In this document: one piece after another, positions 8,452 to 17,534 of the stretch | Layout of the letters: every line of letters starts with the position of its first letter | How positions within the stretch are numbered: position 1 is the stretch's first letter | Assembly: GCF_002156385.1 (NCBI RefSeq) | Contig: NZ_MVJM01000001.1 | Location: forward strand, 393,583-457,582 | Source: Halalkalibacter urbisdiaboli | GTDB taxonomy: Bacteria > Bacillota > Bacilli > Bacillales > Bacillaceae_D | Direction: 5' to 3' | DNA length: 64,000 nucleotides | Position numbers and translations under genes: made by a program | The notes under the pieces: model-generated | What the model was told of the DNA's origin: nothing | The model's database searches: none | Seen by the model: only the letters and a program-made list of their open reading frames with translations

Positions 8452-9630
8452 TTATTCGCCTTCTGAGGCACCAAATTTCGCGAGTGCGCGTTTAAATAGC
8501 TTCCACCAAGAAGCACTATAAACATCTTCTCCAGCGACAAGTGGCGTTTCACTTAGTACATTATTTTCTTGTTCAATAAATAACGTACCGATTCGATCAC
8601 CTTTTTTTATTGGCGCTTTTAAATGATCATCGATCTCAAGTCTTTCGACAACATCATCAATTTTGACACCTTTTTTCGTTAATATTGATACAGATTCAGC
8701 TGTTACTACAGGAATCTTATCTTTATCACCTTTACTTACTTTCACATCAGCCAATGCATAGTCACGATCATATAGCTTATGTGTCATAAATTGACTAAAT
8801 GAATAATCAAGCATGCTTGTAATTTGCGCATTCCGTTCCTTCGGTGTAGGCGCACCCATAATGACAGAAATCACACGCATACCATTTTTCTCTGCGGTCG
8901 CCGTTAAACAATACATCGCTTCACGTGTAAATCCTGTCTTTAAACCATCTACCCCCGGGTAAAATTTAACAAGCTTATTTGTATTTACTAACCAAAATTT
9001 GTTATCCGTATCAGCACGAAGATAGTCCTCATAAATACCTGTATATTTTGTTATATCTTCATACTTTAATAATTCCTTGGATATCATCGCTAAATCATAT
9101 GCAGTTGTGTAATGATTTTCCGCGGGCAACCCATTCGAATTCATGAAATTTGTATTTTCTAATCCTAACTCTTTTGCCTTTTCATTCATCATCGCTACAA
9201 ATTCATCTTCCGTTCCCGCGATATGCTCGGCCATTGCGACAGATGCATCATTCCCAGACGCTACCGCAATTGCTTTTAACATATCCGAAACCGACATCTC
9301 TTCACCAGGCTCTAAAAAGATTTGAGAACCTCCCATTGATGCTGCATATTCACTTGTTCTCACCATATCATCATATTTTATTGAACCTTTATCAATCGCC
9401 TCCATGATTAGAAGCATTGTCATAATTTTGGTCATACTTGCTGGTGGGAGCTTTTCATGACTGTTTTTTTCAAATAATAACTCCCCCGTGTCTCGTTCAA
9501 TAACAATTGCTGAAGATGCGTTTTCCGCTAATTTCACTTTTTTCTCTTCAGTAGCATTAGCAAATGGTGAAGCATAACTAAAAATTAGTAGTACAGCTAG
9601 TAAACTGGATAGGACTTTCCTCATCTCCAT
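8452..9630 (-). CDS. dacF: D-alanyl-D-alanine carboxypeptidase (penicillin-binding protein, sporulation)
   Basis: A 392-residue low-molecular-mass PBP. A signal peptide (MRKVLSSLLAVLLIFSYASP..ANA) is followed by the three active-site motifs: SMTK (SxxK, about 67), SGN (about 129) and KTG (GLKTGFT, about 233), then a C-terminal beta domain. It trims peptidoglycan stem peptides and in B. subtilis acts in the forespore to adjust cortex cross-linking. Start is ambiguous: ATG 9630 (4 bases from GGAGG) or ATG 9624 (10 bases). A sigma-F type promoter lies upstream; in B. subtilis the gene also precedes spoIIAA. Confidence 0.94.
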   Translation of the reverse strand: MEMRKVLSSLLAVLLIFSYASPFANATEEKKVKLAENASSAIVIERDTGELLFEKNSHEKLPPASMTKIMTMLLIMEAIDKGSIKYDDMVRTSEYAASMGGSQIFLEPGEEMSVSDMLKAIAVASGNDASVAMAEHIAGTEDEFVAMMNEKAKELGLENTNFMNSNGLPAENHYTTAYDLAMISKELLKYEDITKYTGIYEDYLRADTDNKFWLVNTNKLVKFYPGVDGLKTGFTREAMYCLTATAEKNGMRVISVIMGAPTPKERNAQITSMLDYSFSQFMTHKLYDRDYALADVKVSKGDKDKIPVVTAESVSILTKKGVKIDDVVERLEIDDHLKAPIKKGDRIGTLFIEQENNVLSETPLVAGEDVYSASWWKLFKRALAKFGASEGE

Positions 9631-9701
9631 CCGACCTCCATCTCATTATCAAAGTCGTTCCTAAGGACGTAATTGAAACGTCACCTAAGTATGCTACCTA
9701 C

Positions 9702-9730
9702 CAGTTTTACCATGTATTTCTTTTTTATAC
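9702..9730 (-). promoter_or_regulatory. Sigma-F type promoter of dacF
   Basis: On the minus strand GTATA (9726-9730), a 14-base spacer, then GGTAAAACTG (9702-9711). The -10 matches every position of GGNRANAHTR and the -35 matches GYWTA; the spacer is one base shorter than the usual 15. B. subtilis dacF is a sigma-F gene. Predicted start near 9695, about 65 bases before the gene. Confidence 0.7.
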
Positions 9731-9798
9731 ATACCTTGCACGAAGAATGTAAGCAATACTCATTCAGACTTTTTCTTTCACTTAAACATTATAAAAAA

Positions 9799-9832
9799 GA
9801 GTACTACAGGGCTATAAACCTTTGTAGTACTC
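9799..9832 (-). terminator. Terminator of the YdjM-like gene
   Basis: Perfect 10-bp arms GAGTACTACA and TGTAGTACTC with a 14-base loop; on the minus strand followed by seven T. It separates the YdjM-like gene from dacF. Confidence 0.85.
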
Positions 9833-9840
9833 CACTATCA

Positions 9841-10320
9841 TCAATTATTCGCTAATTCTATAAGCATGTACACCATCGATAAACAGAGAAAAAAGAAAAA
9901 AACATGCTCTATCACACTCCCGGTTTTCGTATAAAGTGGAAGTCGAACCTTTAATTTCAATGGATAAAACATTTGAATGCCTCTTGCAGTTGCAGCATCT
10001 AATAATAAATGACTAATAAGACCAATAAATAATCCATCTCTTATCATCATCGCATTAGGTAACAGCAAATGTACCAATAAGAGAATAATGCCAATAAACA
10101 AAATGCTGTGTGTAAATGTTCTATGTCCAAACACGAGCGAAATAATCGTTGATAATAAAGGTACTTTCCGTCCCATTTTTGATTTCCGATGACATATATC
10201 AGGCAATAATGCACCGGCAACCCCAGCAAAATAAAATAACGGGCTAGCCTGTGACACTATAACAGTGTCAACGAACAGGCAAGCTGACAGTCCTCCTACA
10301 ATATGCGTTTTACCAGTCAT
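9841..10320 (-). CDS. YdjM/DUF457-type membrane-bound metal-dependent hydrolase
   Basis: A 159-residue protein with four hydrophobic segments and the histidine-rich family motifs MTGKTHIVGG at the start, LPDICHRKSKMGRK (about 39-52), FGHRTFTHS (about 64-72) and LISHLLLDAATARGIQ (about 100-115). These match the YdjM (LexA-regulated inner membrane) group of predicted metal-dependent hydrolases. Substrate unknown. Flanked by its own terminator; upstream lies the rhamnose operon end. I see no clear LexA box. Confidence 0.72.
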   Translation of the reverse strand: MTGKTHIVGGLSACLFVDTVIVSQASPLFYFAGVAGALLPDICHRKSKMGRKVPLLSTIISLVFGHRTFTHSILFIGIILLLVHLLLPNAMMIRDGLFIGLISHLLLDAATARGIQMFYPLKLKVRLPLYTKTGSVIEHVFFFFLCLSMVYMLIELANN

Positions 10321-10423
10321 CCCTTCAGCTCCTCCGCTACAATTCGTTAATCATACCATAGCGAGGACTAAAAGAAACGTCAAACTATTAGTTCATTAAC
10401 AATTTTACTGTTTTACACAAAAA

Positions 10424-10456
10424 GTGCCAAAAGGTTAAAAAACAACCTTTTGGCAC
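10424..10456 (-). terminator. Terminator of the rhamnose operon
   Basis: Perfect 13-bp arms GTGCCAAAAGGTT and AACCTTTTGGCAC; on the minus strand the hairpin follows rhaEW and runs into TTTTTG. A very similar hairpin (GCTGTGCCAAAAGG core) recurs at 47862-47898. Confidence 0.87.
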
Positions 10457-10476
10457 AGCCTCTTCTAATTCTACTA

Positions 10477-12546
10477 TTAACGTGTAAAGGCTGCTGGTAC
10501 ACCACCATCAACTGTAATCATACAACCAGTTGTACGGTCTGATTTATCTGATGCGAAGAAAGCAATTGACTCCGCAATATCAGCTGGATAAATGTTCACA
10601 AGAAGCGTTGTACGCTTACGGTAATGCTCTTCAAGCTGATCTGGGTCAATACCATAAGCTGCGGCACGCTCTTCACGCCATCTTGAACCCCAAATCGCAG
10701 AACCTTGTAAAACCGCATCTGGAAGAACAGAGTTAACACGGATTCCAAACTCTCCACCCTCTGCTGCGATACATCTTGCAAGATGTGTTTCCATCGCTTT
10801 AACAGAGCTATATGCGGATGCATTTTTCCCAGCATAAACGGAGTTTTTCGAACCGATGAAGACCATGCTTCCACCGATTGCTTGATCTTTCATTTGTTTG
10901 AATGCTTCACGAGCAACTAAAAAATAACCTGTTCCTAGAACGTTCATGTTTAAGTTCCACTCATCAAGCGATGTTTCATCGAATGGACTAGATGTAGCAA
11001 GCCCTGCATTGTTAACTATGATATCAACGCCACCGTAAGTTAATGCTGTTTTAGCATAAGCCGCTTGAACCATGTCTTCTTTCGTTACGTCCATTTTAAC
11101 AGCTAGGGCACGTCCTTCGCCGTATTCATCGTTAATTTCAGCAGCTACTTTTTCTGCCCCTTCAAGGTTTAAGTCTGCTAACACCACATGAGCACCTTCG
11201 TCAACGAGGCGACGAGCTGTTGCACTACCGATACCACCAGCACCACCTGTGATAAAGGCTACCTTTCTAGAAAATTCCGCTTCAGCTGGAGCCAACGATA
11301 GTTTGTAAAGCTCTAATGGCCAGTACTCAATTTGGTATGATTCGTTTTCATTTAATGATACGAACTCTCCAAGAGCCGTTGAACCTTTCATAACAGCAAT
11401 TGCACGATGGTAAAGAGCTCCACTTACATTTGCCATCACAAGGTTTTTACCGGAGTTTACCATACCGAGACCCGGAATTAAGATAACACGAGGAGCTGGC
11501 TCAAACATTACATCGCCCTCAGTTTTGTTGCGGTCAAAGTAAGCTTTGTACTCTTCTTTAAAGCCTTCAATACCTGCTTTAATCTTTTCGATTAATGTAT
11601 CCACATCTTCATCTTGCGGATTCCAATCAATATACAATGGAACACGTTTTGTATGAACTAAGTGGTCAGGGCAAGCAGCACCTACTTGTGAGAGCTTCGG
11701 AGCGTCTTGGCTATTTACAAACTCTAATACATCATCTGCATCATCATATGTTAAGAGCATTTTCTTTTCATCGCTCACGGCACCACGGATAACCGGCATC
11801 ACTTTTGCTAGAACATTTTTACGCTCTTCCTCAGAAAGTGACTGATACTTTTGACCAGCAAAAATCTTGTTTTCTTCTTGTTTAGCTGCGATATATTCAG
11901 CAGCTTCATTAATGACAGAAATCGTTTTGTCATAGCTTTCTTTCGCTGTTTCTCCCCAAACGACTAATCCGTGTTTTTCCATTAAAACTAACTCTGCGTT
12001 CGGATTGTTTTGAACGCCCTCTGCAATCATTTTTGAAAGGGTAAACCCAGGGCGTACATACGGTACCCAAACAAAACGATCACCAAAAATTTCTTTTGCT
12101 AATTCTTTCCCGTTATCCGCACAGCACAGACTAATAATTGCATCAGGATGAGTATGATCGACATGCTTGAATGGTAGGAAGGCATGCAATAATGTTTCAA
12201 TAGATGCTCTAGGATGCTTGCTATCAATCATACAATGACCTAGATAAGCAACCATCTCTTCATCAGGCATTTCATCACGCTCAATTAATGGACGAATATC
12301 CTCAAGGTTTAAACCAGTGAAGTTCTTTGCTCCCATCGTTGCTAAGTCCGAGCCACTTCCTTTCACCCACATAACTTCGATATCACGACCTCTAAAGTCT
12401 TTCTCAATCGTTTTCATTGACGTGTTACCGCCACCCCAGTTACACACAGCACGGTCTGAACCAATTAAATTTGAACGATACACTAATTCATCTAAACCTG
12501 GATTTAACTTACTAGCCTCTGAATCAACCCATAGATTTTTAACCAT
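10477..12546 (-). CDS. rhaEW: Bifunctional rhamnulose-1-phosphate aldolase / L-lactaldehyde dehydrogenase
   Basis: A 689-residue fusion like B. subtilis YuxG/RhaEW. Residues about 1-250 form a class II aldolase with metal histidines in HVDHTHPDAII and MEKHGLVVWG; residues about 425-689 are a short-chain dehydrogenase with AFITGGAGGIGSATARRLVD, NNAGLATS and the YSSVKAME catalytic segment. It cleaves rhamnulose-1-phosphate and oxidises or reduces the lactaldehyde. ATG 12546 (GGAGG 5 bases upstream) is preferred over the GTG at 12558. Last gene of rhaB-rhaA-rhaEW; an 84-base T-rich gap separates it from rhaA. Confidence 0.93.
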   Translation of the reverse strand: MVKNLWVDSEASKLNPGLDELVYRSNLIGSDRAVCNWGGGNTSMKTIEKDFRGRDIEVMWVKGSGSDLATMGAKNFTGLNLEDIRPLIERDEMPDEEMVAYLGHCMIDSKHPRASIETLLHAFLPFKHVDHTHPDAIISLCCADNGKELAKEIFGDRFVWVPYVRPGFTLSKMIAEGVQNNPNAELVLMEKHGLVVWGETAKESYDKTISVINEAAEYIAAKQEENKIFAGQKYQSLSEEERKNVLAKVMPVIRGAVSDEKKMLLTYDDADDVLEFVNSQDAPKLSQVGAACPDHLVHTKRVPLYIDWNPQDEDVDTLIEKIKAGIEGFKEEYKAYFDRNKTEGDVMFEPAPRVILIPGLGMVNSGKNLVMANVSGALYHRAIAVMKGSTALGEFVSLNENESYQIEYWPLELYKLSLAPAEAEFSRKVAFITGGAGGIGSATARRLVDEGAHVVLADLNLEGAEKVAAEINDEYGEGRALAVKMDVTKEDMVQAAYAKTALTYGGVDIIVNNAGLATSSPFDETSLDEWNLNMNVLGTGYFLVAREAFKQMKDQAIGGSMVFIGSKNSVYAGKNASAYSSVKAMETHLARCIAAEGGEFGIRVNSVLPDAVLQGSAIWGSRWREERAAAYGIDPDQLEEHYRKRTTLLVNIYPADIAESIAFFASDKSDRTTGCMITVDGGVPAAFTR

Positions 12547-12630
12547 ATTAACCTCCACTTTTGTGTTTTATTGTTTGTTTATACTATATCATATACCCGT
12601 TTATTTTTGTTATTTTATTTTTATTTTTGT

Positions 12631-13878
12631 TTATGAACGTTTTGATAATACATCTTCTTCATATTGTTTAACATCTTCTAACCAATTTTCTTGAGTAGGA
12701 ACACCCAGCTTCTCACAATAGTAGTTCCAAATGGCTCCAAATGGGTACGTTTTAAACTCTTCTATTAACGCTAGTCTTTCAGTAAAGTTTCCTTCTTCCT
12801 GAAGCTGCTTCAAGTACTCATTTGGTGTGAGCATCGCGTACAATAATGCTTTAATCATATTCCGTGTTCCGATTGTCCACGCAGCAATGCGATTAATACT
12901 AGCATCAAAGAAATCAAGTCCAATCATGACGCGATCAAGAGCATCATTGCGGACAATTTCAAGTGCAATTTCTCGTAATTCATCATCTAATGTAACAACG
13001 TGGTCACTATCCCAACGTACTGGTCTTGATACATGTAGTGCTAGTTTTTCACTGAATAAAAGCATAGATGAGATTTTGTTTGAAACCATTTCAGTAGGGT
13101 GATAGTGTCCTGTATCTAGTAAGCATAATTTATTATTTTGGAGAGCATAGCTTAAATAAAATTCGTGTGAACCAACAACATAAGCTTCAGAACCAATTCC
13201 AAATAGCTTACTTTCTACTGCATCAATGTTATAGTTTTCGTCTACATCTACGCTGAAAATCTCATCTAATGAGTCTTTTAATCGTTTTCTCGGTGTTAAA
13301 CGGTCACTCGGTACATCTTTGTATCCATCCGGAATCCAAATGTTCGTTAAACAAGGATTGTTTAATTCTTTCCCGAAATACGCACCAATCTTACGGCTAG
13401 CAATACAATGGTCAATCCAATATTGACGAATGTCTGCATCTGGGTGTGACAACGTTAAACCATCCGCTGCTTTTTCATGAGAGAATAGCGTTGGATTAAA
13501 ATCTAAGCCAAGTCCGTTCTTTTTTGCCCATTCCACCCATTTTTCAAAATGTTTTGGTTCTAGCTGGTCACGCTCAACGACTTCTCCATTTGTTTCAGCA
13601 TAAATGGCATGTAAGTTTACCTTATGCTTTCCTGGAATAAGGGAGAGCGCCTTTTCTAAATCGCTACGAAGCTCATCAGGTGTACGAGCCTTTCCTTGGT
13701 AGTTGCCTGTTACATCAATCCCACCTGATAACTCACTTTGATTAACTTCGAATCCACCTACATCATCACCTTGCCAGCAATGAACGGAGATCGCTACTTT
13801 TTCTAGCTTTTCAAGAACTTCTTCTACATTAATTCCCCATTTTTCATACTGTTTTTTCGCAGCTTCATATTGTGTCAT
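12631..13878 (-). CDS. rhaA: L-rhamnose isomerase
   Basis: About 415 residues, typical for RhaA. Recognisable segments: [15 protein letters not shown] (about 30-45), [52 protein letters not shown] and [17 protein letters not shown], which hold the metal ligands. It converts L-rhamnose to L-rhamnulose. ATG 13878 has a better spacing (7) from GAGGG than the adjacent ATG 13881 (4). It follows rhaB by a short gap. No rhamnose mutarotase gene is seen nearby. Confidence 0.95.
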   Translation of the reverse strand: MTQYEAAKKQYEKWGINVEEVLEKLEKVAISVHCWQGDDVGGFEVNQSELSGGIDVTGNYQGKARTPDELRSDLEKALSLIPGKHKVNLHAIYAETNGEVVERDQLEPKHFEKWVEWAKKNGLGLDFNPTLFSHEKAADGLTLSHPDADIRQYWIDHCIASRKIGAYFGKELNNPCLTNIWIPDGYKDVPSDRLTPRKRLKDSLDEIFSVDVDENYNIDAVESKLFGIGSEAYVVGSHEFYLSYALQNNKLCLLDTGHYHPTEMVSNKISSMLLFSEKLALHVSRPVRWDSDHVVTLDDELREIALEIVRNDALDRVMIGLDFFDASINRIAAWTIGTRNMIKALLYAMLTPNEYLKQLQEEGNFTERLALIEEFKTYPFGAIWNYYCEKLGVPTQENWLEDVKQYEEDVLSKRS

Positions 13879-13894
13879 CATTTATCCCTCTTCC

Positions 13895-15298
13895 TTATTT
13901 TGATGTATATGTTCTAACCTCAAATGACTGTTTAATAATACTTCTAGCCTCATGAATGCTCTCAATTTCACCTAATGTCATTAATTGAACAGCTAGATTA
14001 CCAATTGCCGTTGCTTCAACAGGCCCGGCAAACACTTCCTTTTGCGTGACATTTGCGATTAATTGATTTAATAACTCATTTTGACAACCACCGCCGATAA
14101 CGTGTATCGTTTTAAATTCCCGTTCAAAGATGTCTTCAATCTCATGAACTGCTTGTTGATAACTAACAGCTAAACTATCAAACACACATTTAGCGACTTC
14201 ACCTGGTGTTATTGGAACTTGCTGATGTGTTTCCCTGCAATAATCTTGAATGGCAGAAATCATGTTCTCGGGAAGGAGAAACCGTTCATCATCAACATTT
14301 ACTGTTGCCTTAAACTCTTGAACATCTCGACTTAAATCAACGAGCTCTGCAAATGAATACTTATCATTGTAGTTTCGTTTTACCTCCTGAATCATCCAAA
14401 GCCCCATGATATTTTTTAAGAAGCGGTAACGGTAATCAACGCCTCCCTCATTCGTAAAGTTATAATCCAATGCTTTTGTGACACAAATCGGAAAATGATT
14501 TTCAACACCAATGAGAGACCATGTACCTGAGCTAATATAAATCGTTTCATCTAAGGCCGGAACAGCAACAACCGCAGATCCGGTATCATGCGTCGCCGGT
14601 AATACAACGTCCATATCACAACCGAATTCTGCAACTAATTCCTCTCTTAATGAACCAACCACCGTTTGTGGTGGATGGATGTCCTGAAACATCTCGGTTT
14701 GAATGCCTAATTTCGTTAAAATATCGTGATCCCATTTTTTCGTAAATGCACTTACGAGCTGTGTTGATGTCGCGTTTGTATACTCATTTACCTTTTTTCC
14801 AGTTAATAAATAATTGAGATAATCAGGAATCATCAAAAACGTTTTAGCTTTTTCCAGTACTTCAGGCTGAGTTTCCTTTAAAGAATATAGCTGGTAAATC
14901 GTATTAAATTTTTGAAACTGAATCCCAGTTTCTAAATACAGTCGTTCTTTCATAATGGTTTGAAAGACTTTTTCCATCATGCCATCTGTTCTCGAATCAC
15001 GGTAAGCAACGGCATCGGTTAGCAACTTATCGTTTTCATCAAGTAACACAAAATCAACCGCCCACGTATCTATCCCGATACTGCTAGGTTTAATTCCCTC
15101 TGCTAGGCATTTTTTAATCCCTGTCTTGATTTCCGAAAATAACAGATCAACTTCCCAGCAAAAGTGCTCCCCTTTTTGAACTATTTTATTTTTAAAGCGG
15201 TGCACTTCTCTAAGTTTCATTTGATTCTTTTCCATATGACCTAAAATCAAACGACCACTAGAGGCACCAATATCAACAGCTAAACTATACGTTGTCAC
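13895..15298 (-). CDS. rhaB: Rhamnulokinase
   Basis: A 467-residue FGGY-family kinase: N-terminal ATPase motif SLAVDIGASSGRLILG, IGIDTWAVDFVLLDE, LPATHDTGSAVVAVPA, SSGTWSLIGVE and C-terminal IHVIGGGCQNELLNQLIA. It phosphorylates L-rhamnulose. The GTG at 15298 is chosen because GAGG lies 7 bases before it and the conserved domain begins there; the frame could extend to 15352 but with no ribosome site. First enzyme gene of the operon. Confidence 0.94.
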   Translation of the reverse strand: MTTYSLAVDIGASSGRLILGHMEKNQMKLREVHRFKNKIVQKGEHFCWEVDLLFSEIKTGIKKCLAEGIKPSSIGIDTWAVDFVLLDENDKLLTDAVAYRDSRTDGMMEKVFQTIMKERLYLETGIQFQKFNTIYQLYSLKETQPEVLEKAKTFLMIPDYLNYLLTGKKVNEYTNATSTQLVSAFTKKWDHDILTKLGIQTEMFQDIHPPQTVVGSLREELVAEFGCDMDVVLPATHDTGSAVVAVPALDETIYISSGTWSLIGVENHFPICVTKALDYNFTNEGGVDYRYRFLKNIMGLWMIQEVKRNYNDKYSFAELVDLSRDVQEFKATVNVDDERFLLPENMISAIQDYCRETHQQVPITPGEVAKCVFDSLAVSYQQAVHEIEDIFEREFKTIHVIGGGCQNELLNQLIANVTQKEVFAGPVEATAIGNLAVQLMTLGEIESIHEARSIIKQSFEVRTYTSK

Positions 15299-15430
15299 GT
15301 TATCACCTCTTATCGTAAACGCTTTCTTATATCGTAACGAAAAATCAACCATCCTCCTATATCGCCATTTACATTTTTTTTGTCCTTATTTGCAATCGAA
15401 TCAGCGCCAGCTGATTCGATTAAGCAATGA

Positions 15431-15561
15431 GCGAAGCCCCTGCTTGCTTTTAATCCCCTTCAAGCTCTCTTCTTGTAGGGGCGCGCAGGGCGCGGAGCCA
15501 TTGCCTTCTATGATTATTCCCTCAAGGCTTTTTGAATCAGATAGCGAAGCCCCTGCTTGCT
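15431..15561. repeat. Direct repeat flanking a GC-rich intergenic segment
   Basis: GCGAAGCCCCTGCTTGCT occurs at 15431-15448 and again at 15544-15561, 113 bases apart. Between them lies GCGCGGAGCCATTGCC (near 15493), which resembles the GGAGCCGTTGCC part of the dispersed element at 47.7 and 62.1 kb. The whole gap between rhaB (15298) and the AraC gene (15622) contains no credible gene. Confidence 0.6.
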
Positions 15562-15582
15562 CTCTAACGTTTAATATAAAAA

Positions 15583-15620
15583 AGAAGATAAAACAAGAAA
15601 ATACGCTTGTTTTATCTTCT
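15583..15620 (-). terminator. Terminator of the AraC-family gene
   Basis: 15-bp arms AGAAGATAAAACAAG and CTTGTTTTATCTTCT; on the minus strand the hairpin follows the stop codon and is followed by TTTTTTATATT. Confidence 0.88.
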
Positions 15621-15621
15621 C

Positions 15622-16593
15622 TTATAACTGTTTCCAATTCTCTCGATACTTCTTAGGTGTCTGTCCGTACTTTTCCTTGAAAATACGATAAAAGTAACTA
15701 ATATTATCATAGCCCACTTGTTCTACAATCGCTGATATGGCGACTTCACTCGATTCCAATAATTCTTTCGCCTTCAATAGCCGTCGTTCTTGTAATAGTT
15801 CTTTGAATGTATGGTTCGTTGCACTTTTTATAATTTTACTTAGCAAATAATGAGGTTGGTTTACGTTTTTGGCTAACTCGTATAACGAAGCTTCTTGATA
15901 ATTTGAGTGAATATATTTTAAAGATTCAATGACAAGCATATGTTTTAATGACTGAGTTTTGGTTTGTTCTACTTTATCGGAATGCTTAATTAATTCAACT
16001 ACTAGAAGACCCATATAAAGTTTAATCGTTGATTCAGACATGAAAGAGGAATGCATGATTTCCTCAATTATTTTATGAATGAGTTCCTGAATACTCTCAA
16101 CCTCTGAAATTTTAAAATATAAAAACTGACCATCATGAGTATGATTATATAAACTATTGACTAAGAAATTGCTGACTCTATTTTCTGTGTTTAAAAATGA
16201 AAACACAAACTCGAAAAATTTTGGTTGAATAATAAAATTAATAACGATATCGTCTTCTTCACAAGCCTCAATTTCATGTTCAATATGCTGGTTTAGAAAG
16301 AGTAACTCACCTTTTTTGAGATGTAACTTTTCTCCTCCAACGGTTTGATGCAATCCCCCGTTAAATACATAATTCAATTCAATATAATTATGCTTGTGCT
16401 TTGGAAAAGCAATAAATCTTGTATGTTTGCGAACCATAATCATTGTATCTGGATTTAGAAATTTCTCACTTTCAATGATAAAATCCGACTGGCTCGTATA
16501 CGTATCCTTTGTAATCGTTTTGTTTGAGCGCAAGATTTCTTGTTCTTCTTCTGTCAGCTCTAGTAATTCCGACAATAAACCCTCTACACTCAT
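15622..16593 (-). CDS. AraC-family transcriptional regulator, probably of rhamnose genes
   Basis: 323 residues. An N-terminal cupin-like sensing part (FPKHKHNYIELNYVFNGGLHQ, KGELLFLNQHIEHEIEA) is followed by a C-terminal double helix-turn-helix from about 220: HMLVIESLKYIHSNYQEASL, LSKIIKSATNHTFKELLQE and VGYDNISYFYRIFKEKYGQTPKKYR. It sits upstream of rhaB in the same direction, about 320 bases away and behind its own terminator, so a role in rhamnose control is inferred from position only. Confidence 0.85.
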   Translation of the reverse strand: MSVEGLLSELLELTEEEQEILRSNKTITKDTYTSQSDFIIESEKFLNPDTMIMVRKHTRFIAFPKHKHNYIELNYVFNGGLHQTVGGEKLHLKKGELLFLNQHIEHEIEACEEDDIVINFIIQPKFFEFVFSFLNTENRVSNFLVNSLYNHTHDGQFLYFKISEVESIQELIHKIIEEIMHSSFMSESTIKLYMGLLVVELIKHSDKVEQTKTQSLKHMLVIESLKYIHSNYQEASLYELAKNVNQPHYLLSKIIKSATNHTFKELLQERRLLKAKELLESSEVAISAIVEQVGYDNISYFYRIFKEKYGQTPKKYRENWKQL

Positions 16594-16643
16594 CTTCTCA
16601 CCTCAGTGCGATCACGTTTTTATTAGTATAACATAGAAAAAGA

Positions 16644-16667
16644 GGATGTCTTCAATACGAGACACCC
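16644..16667 (-). terminator. Terminator of the VLRF1-like gene
   Basis: Arms GGATGTCT and AGACACCC pair over 8 positions with one G-T; on the minus strand followed by CTCTTTTTCT. Confidence 0.65.
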
Positions 16668-16677
16668 CCTTAAAAAA

Positions 16678-17457
16678 TTACGATGCAAGAACCTCATGAA
16701 CGAGTTCATGCGCCTTACGATTTGTAAGATTTTTCTTGATTAACCTTACCTTTCTTTCAAGCAAATATTTACGAAACTCTTGACTCATTTCTGAACCAAC
16801 TAAATATATTTCTTGCCAACGTTGCTGGTCGGCCCTTTTCTCAATAAGAGAGGCTAGCTCCTTTAACCAGCGGTGCTGATTCGCCTCAACACGTTGGTCA
16901 AATTGGTCACGATGGTTGGCACCAGAAGCGATTCGTTCTGTTGCAGCAACACCTTCATATTGCTTCCAATCTTCGTTTTCAATATCCCTATCATATGAGT
17001 ATTCAGAGATGACTTCACCTAACTTTGTTTCCACTATGCCCATGTACATTTTTTGAATCACGATTATACCCGTTAAAGGATATTTCTCAGTTAAGCTTTT
17101 TAGTTGCTCAAGCATAGGTTCCTCTTCCCAATAAAATTCATTTTCAACTGGAACCTGAAGCTTTTCCAAACGCCACTCTTGCTTTGTACCGATAAACACT
17201 AAGCTTTTTGATAACTGAGTTTGCAGATCTTCAATTGATTTCATCGCCTGTTTCTTCAGCTTTTTGAAAGTAGGAAGAGCATCAGCTTCACTTGCCTCTA
17301 TATACTCTTCTAGTTTATTTAATCCATTTTTCAACCGAATTTTCCATTCTCCTTTACACTGATCGTTACTAGATTGGTCCGTATTTAAATAAATGGTTAA
17401 GCATCCTCTTTCACCATTCTTACTTTTCATTTGTTGGAGTTCCTTCATATTCAACAT
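16678..17457 (-). CDS. Probable VLRF1/aeRF1-type release-factor-like protein
   Basis: A 259-residue soluble protein with start MLNMKELQQMKSKNGERG preceded by GGAGG at 6 bases. Its layout, an N-terminal CLTIYLNTDQ strand, a central EGVAATERIASGANHRDQFD loop and a C-terminal KELASLIEKRADQQRWQEIYL with VGSEMSQEFRKYLLERK, resembles the bacterial eRF1-like (VLRF1/baeRF) family related to tRNA-cleaving Vms1. I see no GGQ; the GA-N-R-D-Q-F-D-Q segment lies in the expected catalytic loop area. Role in Bacilli is not established. It has its own terminator; identification is by general resemblance. Confidence 0.45.
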   Translation of the reverse strand: MLNMKELQQMKSKNGERGCLTIYLNTDQSSNDQCKGEWKIRLKNGLNKLEEYIEASEADALPTFKKLKKQAMKSIEDLQTQLSKSLVFIGTKQEWRLEKLQVPVENEFYWEEEPMLEQLKSLTEKYPLTGIIVIQKMYMGIVETKLGEVISEYSYDRDIENEDWKQYEGVAATERIASGANHRDQFDQRVEANQHRWLKELASLIEKRADQQRWQEIYLVGSEMSQEFRKYLLERKVRLIKKNLTNRKAHELVHEVLAS

Positions 17458-17534
17458 ACTTGTCCTCCTTTGAATTGTTAGAATGATTTTTCTCTCTGTA
17501 GGATGTATAACCTTATTCTTATTCTATTAAACTT

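Noticed and set aside
15401-15637. 78-residue minus-strand reading frame in the rhaB-AraC gap
   Set aside because: Overlaps the AraC gene's stop and terminator, lies in a GC-rich repeat segment and shows no family similarity.
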